From contig CAUGSS010000011.1 of assembly GCA_959602365.1 (NCBI GenBank), forward strand, positions 7,331 through 71,330: a stretch of DNA of 64,000 nucleotides, written 5' to 3'. Of this stretch, positions 1 to 6,751 are shown one piece after another; within the stretch, counting starts at the first letter, position 1, and every line of letters begins with the position of its first letter. This DNA comes from an uncultured Eubacteriales bacterium. Its GTDB lineage: Bacteria > Bacillota > Clostridia > Oscillospirales > Oscillospiraceae. Below the pieces are notes generated by a model that had not been told where the DNA came from, did not search any database, and worked only from the letters and a program-made list of their open reading frames with translations. Made by a program: the position numbers and the translations under genes.

Positions 1-189
1 CTGCTCCGCCCGCTCCACAAAGGTGGAGGCGCTGCCGAACCGGGTGTCCGTCACAGCGGAGCGCTCGGAAAAGATGGGCTGCACGGCGCCGTACCGCTCC
101 GCCAGCTGCTCCAGCACCGGGAAAACCTGGGAAAAGGTGCAATAAGAGCCGCAGATGGCAAAGCCAACCCGCAATTCCTCCGGCCTCAT
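1..189 (-). CDS. spoVFB: Dipicolinate synthase subunit B, partial
   Basis: This is the N-terminal 63 codons of the flavoprotein-like subunit that works with SpoVFA to make dipicolinic acid in the mother cell during sporulation; the rest lies beyond the left edge. The start reads MRPEELRVGFAICGSYCTF, the typical opening of the family, in which a beta strand leads into a Gly/Ser/Thr-rich nucleotide-binding loop. The ATG overlaps the TGA of spoVFA by four bases, so the two are translationally coupled in the usual A-then-B order. Identification rests on this N-terminus and on the neighbour, because no catalytic part is visible. Confidence 0.85.
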   Translation of the reverse strand, partial: MRPEELRVGFAICGSYCTFSQVFPVLEQLAERYGAVQPIFSERSAVTDTRFGSASTFVERAEQ

Positions 190-1058
190 GGTTCCGCCTC
201 CTGCAAAATATGATAGACCGTGTCCCGGATGATCTTGCCCGAGGTCACCGGGGCCACCTTGCCGGGCAGGGACAGGGCCCAGATCACCTTGACCCCCAGT
301 CGGGCGGCGGCCTCAAAGTCCACCCCGCCGGGGCGGCTGGCCAGATCGATCACCAGGCAGTCCGGGGACAGGTCCTCCAGTTCTGCCTCTCCCAGCACCC
401 GGGCGGGCACCGTGTTGACCACCAGATCATAGCTGCACAGCCACCCCTTCAGCTCCCCGGTGCGCTCGGCGCAGTAGCCATAGGCCTCAATCCAGGCCAG
501 ATCCTGATAGCTGCGGGCGGACACCGTGACCCGGGCCCCCAATCCCTTGAGCCGGTGGGAGAGCAGCTTGCCCAGTCTGCCGAAGCCAATCACCAGCACC
601 CGGGCGCCGAAGAGGGTGGTGGGCAGCTCCTCCATGGCGATCTGGATGGCCCCCTCAGCTGTGGGCACAGCGTTTTTCACCGCCAGTTCCTCCCGGGCAA
701 AGTAATCACAGACCGGGACGCCCTGCTCCCGGGCCAGGGCCTGGAGATCCTGGGACAGCTTGCCCCCGCAGAGGAGCTGGCCGGGACGCATGGCCTGCAC
801 CACGGAGGACAGGGGGACCTTCCGGTCGGAGAGAGGGGCATTCAGCATCCCCGCCTCTCCCGCCGCGGGCAGCGGCAGGATGACGCAGTCCGCCCGCTCA
901 ATCCCCTTCAGGGTATCGGAGCCGGACAGGTCCCCCTGCTCCGGCCGGAGCTCCATGGCGTAGGTCTGGGTCGTATGTCCATCCAATTGCAGCAGCTGGG
1001 CCAGCTTGACCTGCCGCAGATCTCCGCCGACCACCCAAAAATAATACTCTCGTTTCAA
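186..1058 (-). CDS. spoVFA: Dipicolinate synthase subunit A
   Basis: Encodes 290 residues, the normal length for the NAD(P)-dependent subunit that converts the lysine-pathway intermediate into dipicolinate for the spore core. A Rossmann dinucleotide-binding motif, GFGRLG, sits at residues 158-163. It is preceded by the family segment NAVPTAEGAIQIAMEE near 129-144. The start is TTG: the codon just upstream is an in-frame TGA, and AAAGGATGG lies about ten bases ahead on the minus strand. It overlaps spoVFB by four bases and is its natural operon partner. Presence of the pair indicates a spore-forming Firmicute. Expression is known to be mother-cell specific (sigma K) in Bacillus; no clear promoter of that kind was identified here. 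Confidence 0.95.
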   Translation of the reverse strand: MKREYYFWVVGGDLRQVKLAQLLQLDGHTTQTYAMELRPEQGDLSGSDTLKGIERADCVILPLPAAGEAGMLNAPLSDRKVPLSSVVQAMRPGQLLCGGKLSQDLQALAREQGVPVCDYFAREELAVKNAVPTAEGAIQIAMEELPTTLFGARVLVIGFGRLGKLLSHRLKGLGARVTVSARSYQDLAWIEAYGYCAERTGELKGWLCSYDLVVNTVPARVLGEAELEDLSPDCLVIDLASRPGGVDFEAAARLGVKVIWALSLPGKVAPVTSGKIIRDTVYHILQEAEP

Positions 1059-1149
1059 TCAGTCACACCATCCTTTTCAAGTCGGCTAGGTCATTCTATG
1101 CGCCGGAACAGGATGTGACAATGAAACAGGTGCCCGGTTCGTCAAAAAT

Positions 1150-1198
1150 CCGCCGGGGCGGCCAGGAAAACCGAGGGCCGGACCGCCGGGGCGGCCAG
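1150..1198. repeat. 16-base direct repeat in intergenic DNA
   Basis: The sequence CCGCCGGGGCGGCCAG occurs at 1150-1165 and again, identical, at 1183-1198, in the GC-rich gap between spoVFA and the SLOG-family gene. Each unit contains a partly palindromic GCC/GGC core. No function is evident, and in DNA of this GC content a short tandem duplication is the simplest explanation. Confidence 0.5.
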
Positions 1199-1259
1199 AT
1201 CCCCTCGGCCCGATTTTCCCCCTCCCTGTCACCGCGCGGCGGCCCGGGCCCGGCGCGGC

Positions 1260-1305
1260 AAAAAAAGCCGGGCGGGCCGCAGAGGCTGTGCTGCGGCCCG
1301 CCCGG
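1260..1305 (-). terminator. Rho-independent terminator of the SLOG-family gene
   Basis: A perfect 15-base-pair stem joins 1268-1282 to 1291-1305 around the loop AGGCTGTG. On the minus strand it is followed by a run of seven T (bases 1266-1260). It lies about 30 bases beyond the stop at 1334, as expected for that leftward gene. Confidence 0.9.
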
Positions 1306-1333
1306 GGGAATTCCATATACGCTTGTTCCCGCG

Positions 1334-1846
1334 TCAAAATCCGGCCGGATCCAGCTGGATGACCTCCAGGGCGCGGCGGATGGCATAGAGCAGGGTGCTG
1401 CAGGTGCCGCCGCCGGGGCTGCCGTCATAGAGGGCGATCAACAGGCTGGAGCGGTCCACCATATAGCAATTCCGGCGCTGCATGCAGTCCGGGGTGTAGT
1501 CCCTCTGGATCAGGGTCTCCAGATCGCACTGGGCCAGCAGCCGCCGGTAGCGCTCCTGCTGCCGGGGGTTCCAGCGGTCGGCCTGGCTCTGGCAGGGAAT
1601 GGCGGCCTCCAGCACCACCTCCGGGTGGGCCTGTTTCAGCCGGAGCACCGCCTCACAGAAGAGCAGGTCGCCCCCCTGGGCCATGCCGGAGATGAAATGC
1701 CGGTATCCCCGTCCATAGGCCCGCTCCACCTGGCGGTCCAGCTCCTCCTGAAACCGCCGGCACCGGGGATCCCATTCGTCCTCCCGCCAGGGCAGGCGGG
1801 CGGGACGGTGGCCGGTAAAACAGCAGGTAATATCCTCTCCAGGCAT
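1334..1846 (-). CDS. SLOG-family (YspA/YpsA-like, DUF1273) protein
   Basis: A 170-residue protein of the SLOG superfamily, Rossmann-like domains thought to bind nucleotides or nucleotide-derived ligands. The diagnostic opening CCFTGHRP is at residues 8-15 and a second glycine-rich motif, GMAQGGD, is near 54-60. A late segment, ALYDGSPGGGTCST, matches the family's third loop. Length is typical for DUF1273 proteins. The cellular role is not established; Bacillus YpsA affects cell division. The start at 1846 is supported by GAGGTG about six bases upstream. It is monocistronic, with its own strong terminator downstream and a gap of about 130 bases before the next leftward gene. Confidence 0.85.
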   Translation of the reverse strand: MPGEDITCCFTGHRPARLPWREDEWDPRCRRFQEELDRQVERAYGRGYRHFISGMAQGGDLLFCEAVLRLKQAHPEVVLEAAIPCQSQADRWNPRQQERYRRLLAQCDLETLIQRDYTPDCMQRRNCYMVDRSSLLIALYDGSPGGGTCSTLLYAIRRALEVIQLDPAGF

Positions 1847-1975
1847 AGCGGCACCTCACTCATTGGTCTCACATGGTGTTTCTCCCCGTCCGGAGCAGCC
1901 GGACGGTCTGAATTATTGTAAGGCATTTCCCGCCGTCCGTCAACCAAAACGGCCGGCAGCAATCCGGCATCTCCC

Positions 1976-2683
1976 TCAGGGCAGGGCCTCCAACTGACGG
2001 CTGACCGTGCGGCAGCAGGCGGCCATCTGATCCAGCAGCAGCACGGCGGCCTCCAGGGTGCTCTGCCTCCGCCCCTCCCCGTCCACCGGGTAAAACTCCG
2101 CCACAGAGCAGAAATTGGTGAGCGGATCCGGCAGCAGCGTGGTCTCCGCCGCCAGACTGTGGCGGTATCGCCCCGCCTCTTCCTCCAGCGGGGTGAGCCG
2201 GAGTGTCAGCAGCCGGCCGCAGCCCTGCTCCAGCGAGGCCATGGCTCCCCGGACCTTCTCGGCCGCCTCCCGGGGCAGATCGGTCTTCAGCGACCAGGCC
2301 CGGGGGCTCTCCAGGGGGCGCTGGCCCAGGAAGAGCTGGGCCAGGCCGCCCTTGGCCCGCAGCTGCAGCTGGGCGGGACGGTTCAGCAAGAGGGTACAGC
2401 GGGCCTGGGTGATAAAAGACTCACCGGCATAGATGACATCGGTATTGACCCCGGTCTGGCTGAGCAGAATGGTGCCGGAGGGATCATAGGTCATATCCCC
2501 GGCGGGCGTGGCAAACCCCTTTGGCCGCCTGCTCCAGCGTCGGATGGTGACCGGCGGGACGCCCTCCAGGGTGATCTTCTCCCCCGCCCGGATCTCCTCC
2601 CGCTCCGCCTCTGTGAGCCCTCCCCGCTCCCGCTCATACAGGGCGCACAGGGCGTCGGTCCACAAGTTCGGCTTCTGTGCCAT
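1976..2683 (-). CDS. Hypothetical protein, no family recognised
   Basis: Encodes 235 residues from the ATG at 2683, chosen because AAGGGGGG lies about nine bases upstream; longer readings in frame lack a binding site. The protein appears soluble, with no signal peptide or membrane segment. The N-terminal half contains MAQKPNLWTDALCALYER and a helix rich in Glu and Arg. The middle is beta-rich (YDPSGTILLSQTGVNTDVIY). The C-terminal half is helical, with AAVLLLDQMAACCRTVSRQL near the end. I recognise no domain. Codon use and GC match the neighbours, so it is probably a real lineage-restricted gene. It stands alone, convergent with nothing, between the SLOG gene and the repeat-bearing intergenic region. 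Confidence 0.65.
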   Translation of the reverse strand: MAQKPNLWTDALCALYERERGGLTEAEREEIRAGEKITLEGVPPVTIRRWSRRPKGFATPAGDMTYDPSGTILLSQTGVNTDVIYAGESFITQARCTLLLNRPAQLQLRAKGGLAQLFLGQRPLESPRAWSLKTDLPREAAEKVRGAMASLEQGCGRLLTLRLTPLEEEAGRYRHSLAAETTLLPDPLTNFCSVAEFYPVDGEGRRQSTLEAAVLLLDQMAACCRTVSRQLEALP

Positions 2684-2795
2684 TCGCTCGCACCCCCCTT
2701 TCCTTCCTGTTGCTTTCAGCATACTTCCCCCGGCGGCGCCTGTCAAGGGCGGGGCCATAACGAAATATTTTGGGCCGAATTTGCCGCCTTTTGCC

Positions 2796-2824
2796 TTGAC
2801 AACACAAGATATCCGGCTTATATT
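2796..2824 (+). promoter_or_regulatory. Consensus sigma-A-type promoter facing the CRISPR-like repeats
   Basis: The -35 hexamer TTGACA (2796-2801) and -10 hexamer TATATT (2819-2824) are separated by exactly 17 bases. Transcription would start near 2831 and run into the first repeat at 2848. No open reading frame follows for more than 500 bases. Confidence 0.8.
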
Positions 2825-2847
2825 TTAAACAGAATACAAAATATTCC

Positions 2848-2937
2848 ACTACCTTAACCTATATAAGGGATTGAAGCACTACTTTAGAAAGGAAGATTAC
2901 TTCTTCCAGACTACCTTAACCTGTATAAGGGATTGAA
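2848..2937 (+). CRISPR. Two-repeat, one-spacer CRISPR-like unit (orphan)
   Basis: Two 28-base repeats, at 2848-2875 and 2910-2937, differ only at position 14 (A or G). They begin ACTACCTTAACCT and end TATAAGGGATTGAA. The period is 62 bases, leaving a 34-base spacer (2876-2909). Each repeat can fold as CCTTA/TAAGG with a 7-base loop, and the 3' end ATTGAA resembles the 8-base crRNA handle ATTGAAAC of type I/III repeats, although the last two bases are GC and CC here. A consensus promoter on the same strand starts just upstream, which agrees with the crRNA orientation. No cas gene lies in the window, so this may be a relic, a stand-alone mini-array served in trans, or another repeat RNA. Confidence 0.6.
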
Positions 2938-2953
2938 CCCAATCAAATCAAAA

Positions 2954-2990
2954 CCGCGGGCCATCCTTTTGACGGACGGCCTGCGGCTTT
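2954..2990 (+). terminator. Hairpin ending the repeat-containing unit
   Basis: A 13-position stem (2954-2966 with 2974-2986) has one A:C mismatch and one G:T pair around the loop TTTTGAC, followed by CTTTGAT on the plus strand and TTTTGATTTGATT on the minus strand. It could end the transcript that begins near 2831. The T-tract is weak on the plus strand. Confidence 0.5.
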
Positions 2991-3092
2991 GATCTCATAT
3001 GATCCTGTTGTCCGGCGCTGCCATCAGCCCATGAAAGCGGTCCGGCATGAGCCGTGGGGGGAGATCCGTGAAAAAAATCAGACGAAATGGGG

Positions 3093-3121
3093 TTGCATTT
3101 TCCTCTGAGCCGTGCTAGGAT
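3093..3121 (+). promoter_or_regulatory. Promoter of the FMN riboswitch-ribU unit
   Basis: TTGCAT (3093-3098) and TAGGAT (3116-3121) are spaced by 17 bases, and the FMN aptamer begins about 25 bases downstream. The same TAGGAT -10 hexamer is used in the znuA promoter. Confidence 0.7.
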
Positions 3122-3144
3122 ATATTCGGAACAACTGAACAGAG

Positions 3145-3255
3145 ATGTCTTCAGGGCAGGGTGCAATTCCCGACCGGCGGTAAAGTCCGCGAGCCAGTTT
3201 TTGGTTGAATCGGTGTAACTCCGATACCGACAGTACAGTCTGGATGGAAGAAGAT
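3145..3255 (+). ncRNA. FMN riboswitch (RFN element)
   Basis: The aptamer shows the conserved blocks of the RFN element: AGGGCAGGGTGCAATTCCC at 3153-3171, then ACCGGCGGTAAAGTCCGCGA (3173-3192), and later ACTCCGATACCGACAGTACAG ending near 3238, followed by GGATGGAAGAAGATG. It binds flavin mononucleotide in the nascent RNA. A perfect intrinsic terminator follows at 3290, so high FMN should stop transcription before ribU. This element is a standard control of riboflavin uptake and synthesis in Firmicutes. Confidence 0.97.
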
Positions 3256-3289
3256 GTGTTGTATTTTCGCGCCTCTCCTATGAAATCGC

Positions 3290-3329
3290 AACACCTGAAA
3301 GGCATGGTCTTTCAGGTGTTTACTTTTTT
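3290..3329 (+). terminator. Riboswitch-controlled terminator before ribU
   Basis: A perfect 12-base-pair stem, AACACCTGAAAG (3290-3301) with CTTTCAGGTGTT (3309-3320), has the loop GCATGGT and is followed by TACTTTTTT. It sits between the FMN aptamer and the ribU ribosome binding site, so it is the expression platform. Confidence 0.9.
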
Positions 3330-3346
3330 CATAAGGAGCTACTACC

Positions 3347-3982
3347 ATGAAAACTGCAACCACTCCCCTCTCCGGCCAGCGCAGAGGACGTCTCTCCGTC
3401 CGCTCCCTGGCAGTCACCGCCATGCTCAGCGCCGTGGCCTTCGTGCTGATGTTCATTGAAATCCCCATCCCCATGCTGATCCCCAGCTTTGTGAAGATGG
3501 ACATCTCCGACCTGCCCGCCCTGCTGGGGGCCTTCTCTCTGGGGCCGGTCTACGGCATCGTCATCGAGCTGCTGAAAAACCTGCTCCACATCATCTTCAA
3601 GGGCACCTCCAGCGCCTTTGTGGGGGAGCTGTTCAACTTCACCATGGGCGCCGTGTTCTGCCTGGCCGCCGGGCTGATCTACCACTTCAAGAAGGACCGG
3701 AAGGGGGCCGTCATCGGCAGCCTGGTGGGCTGCGCGGTCATGGCCGTACTCAGCGTCCCCTTCAACTATTTCCTGGTCTACCCGGCCTATGAGGTGTTTT
3801 ACGGCATGCCCATGGAGGCCATCATCGGCGCCTATCAGGTCATCCTGCCCTCGGTGGACAACCTGCTGGAGTGCCTGCTGATCTTCAACCTGCCCTTCAC
3901 CTTCTGCAAGGGGCTGATTGACGCCATCATCTGCTTTTTGATCTACAAGCCGCTCTCTCCCCTGCTCCACGGGCAGAAGTGA
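3347..3982 (+). CDS. ribU: ECF-type riboflavin transporter, substrate-binding subunit
   Basis: A 211-residue integral membrane protein, the S-component that captures riboflavin and docks on the shared ECF energizing module (EcfA1A2T, not in this window). Hydrophobic segments are seen near residues 20-45, 48-72, 85-108, 120-140 and 160-205. The family signature in the loop after the first segment, FIEIPIPMLIPSFVKMDISD, is present, as is GPVYGIVIELLKNLLH. The FMN riboswitch upstream independently supports a flavin substrate. AAGGAG lies nine bases before the ATG. It is a single-gene unit ending at a strong terminator. Confidence 0.95.
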   Translation: MKTATTPLSGQRRGRLSVRSLAVTAMLSAVAFVLMFIEIPIPMLIPSFVKMDISDLPALLGAFSLGPVYGIVIELLKNLLHIIFKGTSSAFVGELFNFTMGAVFCLAAGLIYHFKKDRKGAVIGSLVGCAVMAVLSVPFNYFLVYPAYEVFYGMPMEAIIGAYQVILPSVDNLLECLLIFNLPFTFCKGLIDAIICFLIYKPLSPLLHGQK

Positions 3983-4010
3983 TCTTTTAACCGAATACTT
4001 TCTGATGTCA

Positions 4011-4046
4011 GCGCGGGACGGCCACGAAGGCCCGTCCCGCGCTTTT
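4011..4046 (+). terminator. ribU terminator
   Basis: The 11-base-pair stem GCGCGGGACGG (4011-4021) with CCGTCCCGCGC (4032-4042) is followed by TTTTAATC, about 30 bases after the ribU stop. Confidence 0.85.
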
Positions 4047-4077
4047 AATCGGCTCGTTTTGACGTCTGTTCATATGA

Positions 4078-4122
4078 GAAAATGTGCATAAAATTGACAT
4101 TTTCCCAGCGAGATGGTAGGAT
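4078..4122 (+). promoter_or_regulatory. znuACB promoter with overlapping palindromic operator
   Basis: TTGACA (4094-4099) and TAGGAT (4117-4122) are spaced by 17 bases. An inverted repeat with 8-base arms, GAAAATGT (4078-4085) and ACATTTTC (4097-4104), covers the -35 hexamer, so a protein bound there should block RNA polymerase. Position and context suggest a metal-responsive repressor, but the arms do not match the Bacillus Zur (TCGTAAT) or MntR boxes I know, so the regulator is not assigned. Confidence 0.65.
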
Positions 4123-4144
4123 AGAACCCCTTGGAGGTGTTCCC

Positions 4145-5071
4145 TTGAAAAAAATGTTATCTTCCCTGCTGGCCCTGCTGCTGCTCGCCCTGCCCCTCTC
4201 CGGCTGTGCCGGAACCCAGTCTGGGTCGGAGAATGACAGCTCCCTCCGGGCGGCGGCCACCACCTACCCGGTCTATCTCTTCGCCCAGGCGGTCACCCAA
4301 GGGGTGGAGGGGGTGGAGGTCAGCCTGGTCATCGACCAGCAGGTGTCCTGCCTGCACGACTACACCCTGACCATGCGGGATATGCGGGCGGTGGAGCAGG
4401 CCGACGTGCTGCTGATCAACGGCATGGGGCTGGAGGATTTTCTGGAGGACGTGCTGGAGGGCCGGACTGTGGTGGACTGCTCCCAGGGCATCCAGGCCCG
4501 GGAGCCGGAGGAGAGCCACGACGGCCACGACCACGGCAGCCTGGGCGACAGCCACAGCCACGACACCGACCCCCACATCTGGATGGACCCCCGCAACGCC
4601 GCCGTGATGGTGCAGAACATCGCGGAGGGATTGGCAGAGCTGGATCCGGAGCACGCCCAGGCCTACCGGGACAACGCCGCGGCCGCGGCCCGGGAGCTGA
4701 CCGAATTCCGGGAGGAGATGCTCTCCCTGCTGGGGGGCGGGCACTATGACCTGATTACCTTCCACGACGGCTTCGGCTACTTTGCCGACAGCTTCAGCAT
4801 GCACCTGCTGGCCGCCGTGGAGGAGGAGGAGGGCAGCGAGGCCTCCGCCAGGACCATTGTGGAGATCACCCATCTGGTGGCGGACAACGGCCTGCCCGCG
4901 GTGTTCACCGAAGTCAACGGCAGCGACGCCACCGCCCAGGTCATCTGCCGGGAGTGCGGCGTTGAGACCTATCCCCTCAGCATGTGCATGAGCGGGGACG
5001 GGGGTGGGCTGGCGGCCTATGAGGAAGTCATCCGGGGCAATATTGAGACCATTATGGAGGCATATCAGTGA
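4145..5071 (+). CDS. znuA: Zinc-type ABC transporter substrate-binding lipoprotein
   Basis: Encodes 308 residues from a TTG start, preferred because GGAGGTG ends six bases upstream; the ATG at 4154 is too far from it. A lipoprotein signal peptide ends in LSGC with Cys21 as the lipidation site. The mature protein belongs to the cluster A-I (ZnuA/TroA) family. A His/Asp-rich loop, HDGHDHGSLGDSHSHDTD, is typical of zinc-specific members and is followed by the family motif DPHIWMDP. It would capture Zn (less likely Mn) outside the membrane and deliver it to ZnuB. It heads the znuACB operon and overlaps znuC by four bases. Confidence 0.9.
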   Translation: MKKMLSSLLALLLLALPLSGCAGTQSGSENDSSLRAAATTYPVYLFAQAVTQGVEGVEVSLVIDQQVSCLHDYTLTMRDMRAVEQADVLLINGMGLEDFLEDVLEGRTVVDCSQGIQAREPEESHDGHDHGSLGDSHSHDTDPHIWMDPRNAAVMVQNIAEGLAELDPEHAQAYRDNAAAAARELTEFREEMLSLLGGGHYDLITFHDGFGYFADSFSMHLLAAVEEEEGSEASARTIVEITHLVADNGLPAVFTEVNGSDATAQVICRECGVETYPLSMCMSGDGGGLAAYEEVIRGNIETIMEAYQ

Positions 5072-5841
5072 GCAAACCCATCAAACACCAAAACTGCACC
5101 ACCGGCTGCCAGGGCTCCTGCTGCCTGAAGGTGCAGGATCTCACCGTGGTGCGGGGGGACGAGGTCATCCTGGATCACGTCAGTTTCCACATGCACTGCG
5201 GCGAGCTCATCGCCCTGATCGGCCCCAACGGGGCGGGCAAGAGCTCCCTGTTCAAGAGCATTTTGGGGCAGATGAGCTGCAATGAGGGCACGATCTCCTT
5301 CCAGACCGCCGCCGGGGAGCACATGAAGCCCCGGATCGGCTATGTGCCCCAGAGCCCGGCCTTTGACCCGGGGGACCCGGTGAGCGTGCTGGACCTGTTC
5401 TCCGCCGCCATCTCCCGTTATCCCATCTGGCTGCCCACCCCCAAAAAACTGCGGCAGCGGGTGGCGGCCTGCCTGGAGCGGGTCAACGCCCAGGGGCTCA
5501 TGGACAAGCGGGTGGGGGCCCTCTCCGGGGGCGAGGTGCAGCGGGTGCTGCTGGCCATGGCCCTGGAGCCGCTGCCCAACATCCTGATCCTGGACGAGCC
5601 CATGTCCGGGGTGGACGAGGCGGGGGAGCGGCAGCTTTTGAGCCTGCTGGACGAGATCCGCACCAACTACGACCTGTCCATTTTGATCTCCACCCACGAC
5701 TTTGCCACCCTCAAGCGGGTGGACAAGGTGATCCTGCTGAAAAAACAGGTGCTCCGCCAGGGGCCGCCCCTGCTGGTGCTCTCCTCCCCGGAGTTCAAGG
5801 CCCAGTTTCCGGAGCACGGGAGAGGAGGTGAGGGGCGGTGA
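5068..5841 (+). CDS. znuC: Zinc-type ABC transporter ATP-binding protein
   Basis: A 257-residue ATPase that powers metal import. The Walker A GPNGAGKSS is at 52-60, the signature LSGGEVQRV near 150, and Walker B ILILDEP follows, then the switch His in STHDF. An unusual N-terminal extension carries four cysteines within ten residues (CTTGCQGSCC at 10-19), which could bind metal. The start is GTG, overlapping the znuA stop, with GGAGG about eight bases upstream. The 3' end overlaps znuB by four bases, so the three proteins are translationally coupled. Confidence 0.92.
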   Translation: MSKPIKHQNCTTGCQGSCCLKVQDLTVVRGDEVILDHVSFHMHCGELIALIGPNGAGKSSLFKSILGQMSCNEGTISFQTAAGEHMKPRIGYVPQSPAFDPGDPVSVLDLFSAAISRYPIWLPTPKKLRQRVAACLERVNAQGLMDKRVGALSGGEVQRVLLAMALEPLPNILILDEPMSGVDEAGERQLLSLLDEIRTNYDLSILISTHDFATLKRVDKVILLKKQVLRQGPPLLVLSSPEFKAQFPEHGRGGEGR

Positions 5842-6686
5842 ACGTCTGGTACGCCCTGGTGGACCTGCTGCCCTTCGAGTGGGCGGAGAGCGGCAGCATG
5901 TTCTTTATGAAAAACGCCCTGCTGGCCATCCTGGTGATCTCCCCCCTCTTCGGGCTGATGAGCACCATGGTGGTGCAGAGCCGGATGAGCTTCTTCTCCG
6001 ACGCCCTGGGCCACAGCGCCTTTGCCGGCATCGCCATCGGCACCCTCTGCGGCCTGGCCGCCCCCACCTGGTGCGCGGTGGCCCTGGCGGTGGTGTTCGC
6101 CCTGCTGTTCAGCCTGGTGCGCCATCGCAGCGACCTGGCCAGCGACACGGTGATCGGGGTGTTCTCCTCCACCGCGGTGGCCCTGGGCATCTTCCTGTCC
6201 ACCCTGGGGGGAAGCAGCTTTACCAAATTCAACAGCCTGCTGGTGGGCGACATCCTCTCGGTCTCCCCCGCCCGGATCGGGCTGCTGGCCCTCATCCTGC
6301 TGGCGGTGGTCGTCCTCTGGGTGCTCTCCCTGAACCAGCTCACCCTGAGCGCCGTCCACCCCGCCCTGGCGGGCAGCCGGGGGGTGTCCCTGTTTGCGGT
6401 AGAGGCGGTGTTCAACTGCGCCGTTGCGGTGGTGGTCACCCTGACCATGACCTGGATCGGGCTGCTGGTCATCAACTCCCTGCTCATCCTGCCCGGGGCC
6501 ATGGCCCGGAACATCGCCAAAAATATGCGCCAGTACACCCTGTTCTCCCTGCTGGGGGCCCTCCTCGCCGGCATCGCCGGGCTGATGCTGTCCTACTATA
6601 TCGGCTCCTCCGCCGGAGCCAGCATCACTTTGGTGCTGGCGGTGTTCTTCGCGGTCACCTTCTGCTTCCGCAAGAAGCGGCTCTAA
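5838..6686 (+). CDS. znuB: Zinc-type ABC transporter permease
   Basis: A 282-residue, very hydrophobic protein of the ABC-3 family, with about eight membrane segments, the usual number. The conserved coupling region SDALGHSAFAGIAIG lies near residues 55-69, and TMTWIGLLVINSLLILPGAMA is the typical C-terminal-half motif. Start is GTG, overlapping the znuC stop, behind GAGGAGGTGAGG. It completes the znuACB import system, and a strong bidirectional terminator follows immediately. Metal specificity (Zn rather than Mn or Fe) is inferred from the His-rich binding protein. Confidence 0.92.
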   Translation: MNVWYALVDLLPFEWAESGSMFFMKNALLAILVISPLFGLMSTMVVQSRMSFFSDALGHSAFAGIAIGTLCGLAAPTWCAVALAVVFALLFSLVRHRSDLASDTVIGVFSSTAVALGIFLSTLGGSSFTKFNSLLVGDILSVSPARIGLLALILLAVVVLWVLSLNQLTLSAVHPALAGSRGVSLFAVEAVFNCAVAVVVTLTMTWIGLLVINSLLILPGAMARNIAKNMRQYTLFSLLGALLAGIAGLMLSYYIGSSAGASITLVLAVFFAVTFCFRKKRL

Positions 6687-6700
6687 AATGGAAACAAACA

Positions 6701-6739
6701 AAAAAGCGCTTGAAAACCATTGGTTTCCAAGCGCTTTTT
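6701..6739. terminator. Bidirectional terminator between znuB and gpsA
   Basis: AAAAAGCGCTTG (6701-6712) pairs perfectly with CAAGCGCTTTTT (6728-6739). The A-run on one side and T-run on the other let it serve both convergent genes. Confidence 0.93.
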
Positions 6740-6751
6740 CTATCTCATTGT

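Noticed and set aside
1115..1921. Plus-strand frame covering the SLOG-family gene
   Set aside because: The minus strand has the family motifs, a ribosome binding site and a terminator; the plus frame has none.
2848..2937. Reading the two repeats as REP elements or a tandem regulator site
   Set aside because: The 28+34 spacing, the ATTGAA end and the internal stem fit a CRISPR unit better, although a repeat RNA of another kind is not excluded.
2948..3166. Short minus-strand frame between the repeat unit and the riboswitch
   Set aside because: Overlaps the promoter and aptamer of the FMN riboswitch and has no binding site.
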